Assembly: GCA_050330195.1 (NCBI GenBank)
Contig: JBHJOB010000009.1
Span: 1-64,000 of the forward strand
Reading direction: 5' to 3'
DNA from: JAHQVI01 sp050330195
GTDB taxonomy: Bacteria > Pseudomonadota > Alphaproteobacteria > Rhizobiales > Rhodomicrobiaceae
Length of the DNA: 64,000 bases
The number at the start of each line of letters is the position of its first letter. The stretch's first letter is position 1. Positions 58,202 through 64,000 of the stretch are shown one piece after another. A program made the position numbers and the translations under genes. Under the pieces are notes generated by a model. That model did no database searches, was not told the origin of the DNA, and saw nothing but the letters and a program-made list of their open reading frames with translations.

Positions 58202-59200
58202 ATGAAAGCGGTGCTCAGCAAAGTGCCTGGCGGAACGGAAACGCTGGTTCTTGAAGACATTGCCGATCCGGCGCCGGGCGCGGGCGAAGTCGTTCTCGAC
58301 ATCAGGGCCTGCGGCGTCAACTATCCGGACAGCCTCATCATTCGCGACATGTACCAGTTCAAACCGGAACGCCCGTTTTCGCCGGGCGGCGAGGTGAGCG
58401 GCATCGTCTCGGCGGTCGGCGACGGGGTGACGGCGTTGAAGGAAGGCGACCGGGTGATCGGATCTGTCGGCTGGGGCGGAATGGCGGAGAAGGTCAAGGT
58501 CGACGCAAGGCGCTGCATACCGATCCCCGAGACGATGCCATTCGATCATGCCGCCGCCTTCATCATGACCTATGGCACCTCTTATTATGGACTGAAGCAG
58601 CGCGGTCAATTGGCTGGCGGCGAGACGCTGCTGGTGCTTGGCGCGGCTGGCGGCGTCGGTCTGGCGGCGGTCGAGCTCGGCAAGATCATGGGCGCGCGTG
58701 TGATCGCGGCGGTGTCGTCGGAGGACAAGCTGGCGCTGGCGAAAGCGCATGGAGCGGATGACGGCGTGATCTATCCCTCCGGTCCGTTCGACAAGGATGG
58801 CGAGAAAGCGCTGCGGGATCTTTTCAAGACCGCCTGCGGGGAGAGTGGCGCGAATGTGATCTACGATCCCGTCGGCGGCGCTTACACGGAGGCGTCCTTG
58901 CGCGTGGTAGCGTGGGAAGGCCGTTTGCTCGTCATTGGTTTCCCGGCCGGTATTCCGAAATTGCCGCTCAATCTGACGTTGCTGAAATCCTGTCAGATCG
59001 TCGGGGTGTTCTGGGGCGAGTGGGTCCGCCGCTTTCCTCAGGAAAACGCGGAAAATGTCCGTGAACTGCTGACCTTCTACACCCAGGGCAAGATCAAGCC
59101 GACCGTGTCCGAAACCTTCCCGCTGGAGCGCGCGGGCGAGGCGATCGACTGGCTCGCCGGGCGCAAGGCGATGGGCAAGGTCGTCGTGACGATGACGTGA
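58202..59200 (+). CDS. NADPH:quinone oxidoreductase-like MDR dehydrogenase
   Basis: 332-residue zinc-free medium-chain dehydrogenase/reductase. RPFSPGGEVSGIVSAVGDGVTALKEGDRVIG, LLVLGAAGGVGLAAVELGKIMGARVIAAVSSEDKL (NADPH-binding) and YDPVGGAYTEASLRVVAWEGRLLVIGFPAG identify the quinone oxidoreductase/zeta-crystallin branch. No structural or catalytic zinc-ligand Cys clusters are present. A GGGAG site precedes the ATG. The 3' end meets the phosphoesterase gene. Confidence 0.92.
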   Translation: MKAVLSKVPGGTETLVLEDIADPAPGAGEVVLDIRACGVNYPDSLIIRDMYQFKPERPFSPGGEVSGIVSAVGDGVTALKEGDRVIGSVGWGGMAEKVKVDARRCIPIPETMPFDHAAAFIMTYGTSYYGLKQRGQLAGGETLLVLGAAGGVGLAAVELGKIMGARVIAAVSSEDKLALAKAHGADDGVIYPSGPFDKDGEKALRDLFKTACGESGANVIYDPVGGAYTEASLRVVAWEGRLLVIGFPAGIPKLPLNLTLLKSCQIVGVFWGEWVRRFPQENAENVRELLTFYTQGKIKPTVSETFPLERAGEAIDWLAGRKAMGKVVVTMT

Positions 59201-59223
59201 CAGAGGCAAGCCGGAAAGGTTTC

Positions 59224-59697
59224 GTGACCGAAAATCTCACCAATATCGGCGTCATATCCGACACGCACGGGCTTTTGCGGCCGCAAGCCGCCAAAGCCCT
59301 GCGCGGGTCGGAACTGATCCTTCATGCTGGCGATGTTGGGGAGCCGGAAATCCTGGCCGAGTTGCGGGAGATCGCGCCCGTCATGGCGGTTCGCGGCAAT
59401 GTCGATTACGGAGGCTGGGCGAACAAGTTGCCGATGACCGAGGATCTGACCGTTGGCGCTTCCCGCGTGCATATGCTCCATATTCTGGCGGATCTCGCCG
59501 TCGATCCTGCCGCGGCGGGCATCGGCATGGTGATCTACGGTCACAGCCACAAGCCGGAAATCGCCTTGCGGAACGGCGTGACCTATTTCAATCCAGGTAG
59601 CGCGGGACCGCGCCGCTTTAAGCTGCCGATCACGCTGGGCCGCATCCGTGTCGTCGAGGGTAGGCTGGAGCCGGAACTTGTCGAACTCGAACCATAA
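59224..59697 (+). CDS. YfcE/MJ0936-type metallophosphoesterase
   Basis: 157-residue phosphodiesterase with two metals. The motifs are GVISDTHGLLRPQA (D-x-H), LILHAGDVGEPEILAEL (GD), AVRGNVDYG (GN), MVIYGHSHKPEIA (GHSH) and YFNPGSAGPRR. The GTG at 59224 follows AAAGG; an alternative GTG at 59197 overlaps the previous stop. It lies close to the quinone-oxidoreductase gene and probably shares its transcript. Confidence 0.92.
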   Translation: MTENLTNIGVISDTHGLLRPQAAKALRGSELILHAGDVGEPEILAELREIAPVMAVRGNVDYGGWANKLPMTEDLTVGASRVHMLHILADLAVDPAAAGIGMVIYGHSHKPEIALRNGVTYFNPGSAGPRRFKLPITLGRIRVVEGRLEPELVELEP

Positions 59698-59808
59698 AAG
59701 CTCCGCATATCAAACTGATGCGCGGATGGCACAGACCGCGCATCCACCAAGGAATTTTTCGCAACTTTAAGTTGTGATTCGTGGCGACTCCGGGCAGTTT
59801 GCGTGTTG

Positions 59809-61107
59809 ATGGCAAACCAACCCCGGAGGCATCGCTTGCGCATTCCCGTTTTTCGCGCCCTGGCTGCATTTGCGGTTCTCTGCGCAACTGCCGCCAGCCT
59901 GTCCGCGCAGCAGAGTGCCGGTCGCTTTCAAGGCGCATCCGTGGATGAGAGCGCCAAAAAGCTCGATGTCGGCGCTCCGAAGCAGGACCTGTCCGCCCTT
60001 GGTCACGTGCTGGCGCCCGGCATCCTGTTTTCTCCGACGATTACTATGGAAGCCGGCTTCAACTCCAATCCGGATGAATTTTTCTCGGGCGCTGAAGGCT
60101 CGCCCTACGGGCTGACCAACTCCACGAATGTCATCGGCTTCCTCGGCGATCAGGGCGCCACGACACTGACCCTGCGCACGACCTTCCTGCAATATAGCGG
60201 CGACATCATCGACAATCGCCGCTGGGATGCCGGTGCGGCGCTGGACAATGCCTATACGCTGGCGCCCGGCACGCTGGCGACTTTCGGCATCTATTATCTG
60301 CGCGATGAACTGTCTCTCGTGGCGAGCGACAATAGCGGCGCTTACGGCCAGCTTGCCTTCCGCGAGGACGGCTTCGAGACCTTCGTTCGTCTGAAGACCG
60401 ACCAGATCGACTATCTCGGCTCGGTCGCCAACGCCTCGCTTACGCCGACACAACTCCTTCTGATTCAGCCGTCACAGTTCAATTTCCACCGGATCGAGGG
60501 GGCGTCCGGTTTCATCTTCGGTCCGCAGGCGCGGATCGGCTTTTACGGTGAGCTTGGCGGCGCCAACCTCGATTATTACGATCAGGCCGTGGAAAACATT
60601 CTGGACCGGGACGCGACGGAGATCTGGGGCATCACCGGAATGCGATTCAACCTGCATCCGACCCTGACATTCGATGCCGGCTGGCGGCTCAATGTCCGGC
60701 AGGTCGAGGATAAATCCGTCGACAATCAGACAACGAGCTTTTTCGATGGCAGCCTGACCTGGACGCCCATGCCGACATTCAGCCTGAGAGCGGAGATCGA
60801 CCGCACCTTCGCTGAACCGGCCAGCACCTTCGCAATCATGACCGACAAGATCCATTACGGCATGTCGGCAGCCTACCAGTTACGGCCCGATCTGCAGATC
60901 GGCGGGGCGCTCAGACACGATCAGAAAGAACAGATCGGCGATATTTACGATTATCACGAAACGGAGGTTTCGCTCTCGCTCAGCTATCAGTGGAACGAGA
61001 AGACGATGATTTATGGGCTGGCCCTGCATGAGTTGGTCGAGGAACAAACGACCGGGCAGAGCTCGGAGAAGTTCCAGATCGGCGCCGGAACGCGGATGAA
61101 GTTCTAG
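59809..61107 (+). CDS. Outer-membrane beta-barrel protein (BBP2/DUF560-like group)
   Basis: 432 residues. After a signal peptide (RIPVFRALAAFAVLCATAASLSA) the mature protein is mainly amphipathic beta strands with a length and texture like the putative beta-barrel porin-2 (BBP2_2) family: FSPTITMEAGFNSNPDEFF (a typical family segment), GAGTRMKF-type C-terminal strand with terminal Phe, and repeated aromatic edges. The ATG at 59809 is preferred; GTG/TTG codons just upstream are alternatives. It may be an outer-membrane channel. It opens the surface-protein group of this region. Confidence 0.78.
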   Translation: MANQPRRHRLRIPVFRALAAFAVLCATAASLSAQQSAGRFQGASVDESAKKLDVGAPKQDLSALGHVLAPGILFSPTITMEAGFNSNPDEFFSGAEGSPYGLTNSTNVIGFLGDQGATTLTLRTTFLQYSGDIIDNRRWDAGAALDNAYTLAPGTLATFGIYYLRDELSLVASDNSGAYGQLAFREDGFETFVRLKTDQIDYLGSVANASLTPTQLLLIQPSQFNFHRIEGASGFIFGPQARIGFYGELGGANLDYYDQAVENILDRDATEIWGITGMRFNLHPTLTFDAGWRLNVRQVEDKSVDNQTTSFFDGSLTWTPMPTFSLRAEIDRTFAEPASTFAIMTDKIHYGMSAAYQLRPDLQIGGALRHDQKEQIGDIYDYHETEVSLSLSYQWNEKTMIYGLALHELVEEQTTGQSSEKFQIGAGTRMKF

Positions 61108-61333
61108 CAGCCTGACCAGCGCGGGCGCCGCCCGAACGCAAGACAGGGCACGAAGGTTTAGTTCGCACCCTGTCTTCCCCTCATACCGGTCTCGCAACCG
61201 GCAAAGGTCTGGTGTCCGGGCGAGAGCCCCGGGAAAACCTCCGCGTCAAGAACGTTCCTGACCAGAAGAAGTTCTTGAATGAGCCGTGGGGCTCGATTTC
61301 CCCGGCAAGCTGCCCTGCAGTGGCAATCTTGCG

Positions 61334-61834
61334 TCAGTAGCGGCCGGCTGCCGACTTCGCGATGCCGGACGCATTTGTCGAAGTGCCGCCCGGACCAGCA
61401 GAAGCGCCCGTGTTGGCCATGCCCTTGAAAATGTAGTATTTGCCATCGTTCGTGCGGACCTTCACGAAGCTTGCCGTGAAGCCGTGCGCGCTTGCCGCTC
61501 CATTCGTGGCATGTGCGCCGCTGCGCTGGATGCTGCGCTTCCAGCTTGTTGCTCCGGCGTCGGTCTTGATATTCGTTGCGCTGGAGCCATAGCCGAAGGC
61601 TGACTCCCCGGCGGCTCCGGTCTTGACTTCAGCACCGGCAATCTCCCTATGCTCCACGCGGAAATTGCCGTCTTGATAGCGATCGCTGTAAGCAAGGATC
61701 GCGTTCGCTTCCTGGGACATGATTGGCGAACCACCTCCTGAACCGCCGCCATAGCCGCCTGCAACAGCAGCGCTGGTGAGAAGGCTGAGGCTTAATGCGC
61801 ATCCGATAGCGCGCTTCGTTAAGGCGTAAGGCAT
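61334..61834 (-). CDS. Secreted Gly/Ser/Ala-rich hypothetical protein
   Basis: 166 residues, unrecognised. The ATG at 61834 has a near-perfect AAAGGAGG. A signal peptide (RAIGCALSLSLLTSAAVAG) is followed by a Gly-rich stretch (GGYGGGSGGGSP), then a charged middle, and a C-terminal part rich in Gly, Ala, Ser and Thr (ANTGASAGPGGTSTNASGIA). The composition suggests a small extracellular or surface-associated protein. It is in the same direction as the curlin-like gene 101 bp upstream. Confidence 0.7.
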   Translation of the reverse strand: MPYALTKRAIGCALSLSLLTSAAVAGGYGGGSGGGSPIMSQEANAILAYSDRYQDGNFRVEHREIAGAEVKTGAAGESAFGYGSSATNIKTDAGATSWKRSIQRSGAHATNGAASAHGFTASFVKVRTNDGKYYIFKGMANTGASAGPGGTSTNASGIAKSAAGRY

Positions 61835-61935
61835 GGTTCGGCCTCCTTTGCTGAGGTCGTCGATAAATGTGATCAGATGAGAGGAGGTCTCCAGCGCCAT
61901 CCGACCGGCGCTGGAGTTAGCGGATATTGTGTCTA

Positions 61936-62292
61936 TCAGCGTCTGTTGCTGGAGAAAGCGGTAGAAACTGCAGACTGGTCTATGGAGCCGACGCTGTGAT
62001 GGCTGTTGATCCGGCCGACCTGAATGCTGACATTCTTGGAAACGGAATTGGCTGTCTGGAGGCCTTTGCAGCCGCAATTGGCCTTGTTGATCGATTCCGC
62101 GCCGGCGCCGGTGACCTGCTTGACACTGCCCGTGCTGTGATAGGCGCTGATGGAGCCGACCTGAAGAGCAAGGTTCAATGCCGACGAGTTGGCCATCTGC
62201 GGGGAAGAAGGAGACTGGTGTGACCAGCCGCCAGCGAATGCAGGTGCAGTTGCGACGATGAGAGCGGAAGCTGCGATAATAATGCGTTTCAT
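61936..62292 (-). CDS. Small secreted protein with two curlin-reminiscent repeats
   Basis: 118 residues with a signal peptide (MKRIIIAASALIVATAPAFA). Two copies of a unit are visible: LALQVGSISAYHSTGSVKQ and NVSIQVGRINSHHSVGSIDQ, sharing QVG-x-I-[SN]-x-x-HS-x-GS-x-x-Q. The Q-x-G-x-x-[NS] core recalls curlin (CsgA/CsgB) repeats, but the spacing to the last Gln is longer, so a true curlin is not claimed. A Cys pair (CGC) lies between the copies. No csgE/F/G genes are here. It may be a surface fibre or matrix component. Confidence 0.65.
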   Translation of the reverse strand: MKRIIIAASALIVATAPAFAGGWSHQSPSSPQMANSSALNLALQVGSISAYHSTGSVKQVTGAGAESINKANCGCKGLQTANSVSKNVSIQVGRINSHHSVGSIDQSAVSTAFSSNRR

Positions 62293-62584
62293 AACAGTTA
62301 CTCCGTACTAGAACCTGAGGGGTTGTTTTGCAGTCGCCGTGTTAGCGAACTGGTAATGAATTTACATCCGAGTAACTGTTTCGTCGAATGCTCACTTAAT
62401 AAATAGTAAATTTACCATGTTCCCGGTAGAAACTTACGGCTGATATCCAATTTTTTGCGTATGTACATGATATCTACTATAGATGGTGTGCTTGTAACGT
62501 AATTTTAATTTGAATTAAATGCAGCACATGCCCGCAGAGGCAGCAAATCCGGCGAAAATCTATCGCGGGTCGATGCCGCTCAAC
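62293..62584. other. AT-rich leader upstream of the curlin-like gene
   Basis: No gene is supported. The stretch is AT-rich, especially 62380-62525, unlike its surroundings, and should hold the promoter of the 61936-62292 gene. I could not assign specific boxes or repeats. Confidence 0.4.
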
Positions 62585-62611
62585 AAAAAAGCCGGATTGA
62601 ATCCGGCTTTC
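62585..62611 (-). terminator. Rho-independent terminator of the distal barrel gene
   Basis: On the minus strand, GCCGGAT and ATCCGGC pair with a 3-nt loop, followed by six T. It lies about 35 bp past the stop codon of the 62647-63801 gene. Confidence 0.88.
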
Positions 62612-62646
62612 TGGTCATGAAGCTTTAACCGTGGGGAGTGGCTGGC

Positions 62647-63801
62647 TTATTGCAGCGGGACGCTGATCCGCGCGCCGACGGTGAAGGTTATCGCCGAACC
62701 TTCGCCCAAAGCCGTTCCGTTCTGGGTGCCGACGATATCGAACGGCACGCCACCATTCAGGTCGGTATCGTTGTAAAGCACTTTGGGCACATAGGAGATC
62801 CATTCCGCTTCGCCGAAAAGGGCAAACGTGGCCGAGCCGAAATCTCTTTCCAGCGCGAGATTGAGCGCGCCAATGAAAGCCGGAGCGCTGTCGCTCAATT
62901 CGACCGAGGCCGCGACCGGACTGTCGTCGCCCAGCGAGGCGGTCGCCGTGTAGGCGCCGCTGTAATCGGTGCTCGCGTAGTACAGGCCGGTTTCGCCGGA
63001 AAGCTTGAGCCTGACGCCGCCGGCGAGCGGATTGAAGGTCGTGAAGCCGAAATAGCCGCCATAATAGGACGTATCAAGATCATCGTCGAGCGTTACCGGA
63101 TCAAGCGTCGGTCCGCGATCCTCGCTGAAGAGATAGGTGTCCTGATTGAAGCCGCGGATTGCAACGCCCGCGCGCCATTGAAACGGAGAAGGCGCGGCGG
63201 GAGCCGGTTCGTCCTTGAGGCTGGCGACCGGGGCAGCGGAGAAGCGATTGAGGTTCAGCTCCAGCGCCGCGCCCCAATGCACGACGCTCCGGCTCACATC
63301 GGTCAGCCAGTCGGAGAAGAAGCCGCCCGAGGCGTCCGCACCGCCTGTGCCGCCGCCTGAAGGGTCCGGTCCGCCGGGCGCGCCAATTGCGCCGCTGGGA
63401 TCCGGATCGACGAGAGGGAAGAAGACGCAGTCCGTATCCGCGGTGAAGACGCAGCGGGTCTGCTGATCATCCTCATAGCGGCTGTAAAATCCCTTCACGG
63501 CAAATGACGCCAGCCAGTCGCCGCGCCGATGCGCACCCAGCCCGGCGAGTTCGCCTGTCAGCTTGTAGCCGTTCAATTCGCCATCCTGATTGCTCTGGTG
63601 ATCCAGAACCTCCGTAACGAAAAAATCGGTGATCGCCTGAAATTCGATATCATCGACATGAAGATGGGAGTAGCCGATGCCGACGGTGAAAAGGGGAGAC
63701 ACATACGGCTCCTGTGCGCCCGCAGCCGTTGCGGAGAGAACCGGTAGCGCACCGGATAGCACGATTGCTGCGGTCCGGCGGCGGGAGCGAGCGAATAGCA
63801 T
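62647..63801 (-). CDS. Predicted outer-membrane beta-barrel protein
   Basis: 384 residues. An N-terminal signal (RTAAIVLSGALPVLSATAAGAQE) is followed by alternating strands with aromatic girdles (PLFTVGIGYSHLHVDDIEF, WLASFAVKGFYSRYEDD, GVRLKLSGETGLYYASTDY) and a C-terminal strand ending VGARISVPLQ. A Gly/Pro/Asp-rich loop (about residues 135-170) contains GPDPSGGGTGGADASGG, an unusual flexible insert. The ATG at 63801 follows AAAGG; a TTG at 63816 is the alternative. It does not match a family I can name with confidence. Confidence 0.7.
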   Translation of the reverse strand: MLFARSRRRTAAIVLSGALPVLSATAAGAQEPYVSPLFTVGIGYSHLHVDDIEFQAITDFFVTEVLDHQSNQDGELNGYKLTGELAGLGAHRRGDWLASFAVKGFYSRYEDDQQTRCVFTADTDCVFFPLVDPDPSGAIGAPGGPDPSGGGTGGADASGGFFSDWLTDVSRSVVHWGAALELNLNRFSAAPVASLKDEPAPAAPSPFQWRAGVAIRGFNQDTYLFSEDRGPTLDPVTLDDDLDTSYYGGYFGFTTFNPLAGGVRLKLSGETGLYYASTDYSGAYTATASLGDDSPVAASVELSDSAPAFIGALNLALERDFGSATFALFGEAEWISYVPKVLYNDTDLNGGVPFDIVGTQNGTALGEGSAITFTVGARISVPLQ

Positions 63802-63920
63802 GATCGACCTTTGCAAAGCGGCGGGAATCCTGAGACGTCAAATCCGCCGTGATACTAAGGTGATTCTAGATTTGCGCACAACTTAAGGTTGAGGTCGAGC
63901 CAGGGAAATCCATAGGGTGT

Positions 63921-64000
63921 TCAAGGGGCCTCGCGCGCCTTGCCCGGCGCTGGAGCAACTTCGCGCGGCGAGCAGAAGCGCCGACGCTGGTCTACGGTGC
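63921..64000 (-). CDS. Possible C-terminal end of a gene beyond the window
   Basis: Reading the minus strand from the edge, one frame gives 25 residues (VDQRRRFCSPREVAPAPGKA and a short tail) to a TGA at 63921-63923. The other two frames are also open only briefly. The composition fits coding sequence, but there is too little to identify a product. Confidence 0.3.
   Translation of the reverse strand, partial: TVDQRRRFCSPREVAPAPGKAREAP

Overview
The window is a GC-rich chromosomal segment of an alphaproteobacterium, most likely from the Hyphomicrobiales (Rhizobiales) or a close relative. Three things support this. There is the gene group dnaA / rpsT / enoyl-CoA hydratase / mutM with ubiE facing away. 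There is a full 14-subunit nuo operon running directly into birA, rnj (RNase J), methylmalonyl-CoA epimerase and a DUF1467 gene. There are several small Omp25-like beta-barrel proteins. No rRNA, tRNA or CRISPR array was seen.

Layout. 1-2694: dnaA (3' end cut by the window), an unknown 154-residue gene and rpsT, all on the minus strand, around an AT-rich stretch with five GANTC sites. 2889-4684: a UDP-glucuronate-type epimerase facing an FkbM-like methyltransferase. 4692-11836: enoyl-CoA hydratase and mutM (minus), then a MaoC-type hydratase, ubiE, an acyl-CoA dehydrogenase and a large NDP-forming acyl-CoA synthetase/GNAT fusion (plus). 11903-15301: a host-attachment-family protein, a CaCA cation exchanger and two paralogous outer-membrane barrels. 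15730-24777: a catabolic locus with an RpiR regulator, an N-formylglutamate amidohydrolase-like enzyme, a complete DctQMP TRAP transporter, a glutamine-synthetase-like ligase, an aldehyde dehydrogenase and an Fe-type alcohol dehydrogenase. The combination suggests a gamma-glutamylation route for an imported amine or amino alcohol. 24884-31401: a PhzF-like protein, a third barrel paralogue, an IS200-type transposase remnant, a Cys-rich secreted protein, a CaiB-type CoA-transferase, a globin and a GNAT-nitrilase fusion. 31402-33319: an AT-richer island with one gene, a TIR-like nucleotide-binding protein with an unassigned helical C-terminus, which is a candidate immune effector. 33320-35619: a class III aminotransferase divergent from a BKACE (DUF849) enzyme.

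35770-52278 is the nuo operon (complex I, nuoA-N). It is interrupted by non-nuo genes at three places. Between nuoC and nuoD lie an 88-residue acidic protein, a FlK-like hotdog thioesterase and a 47-residue single-helix protein, in overlapping order. Between nuoD and nuoE lies a DUF559 (VSR-fold) nuclease bounded by near-identical 34-bp inverted repeats. Between nuoF and nuoG lies a DUF3291 protein. The DUF559 repeats recur as nuclease-free inverted pairs on both sides of the glutamine-synthetase-like gene about 17-19 kb away. This makes a nuclease-plus-REP-like-repeat unit, comparable in layout to the RAYT/REP arrangement.

52289-59697 is housekeeping and metabolic: birA, rnj, a 24-bp-arm hairpin, mce, DUF1467, a DUF2236 protein, mobB, a secreted esterase, a quinone-oxidoreductase-like MDR and a YfcE-type phosphoesterase. 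59809-63801 is a cell-surface group: two outer-membrane barrel proteins flank two small secreted proteins, one with two curlin-reminiscent repeats. The last 80 bases probably hold the end of another minus-strand gene.
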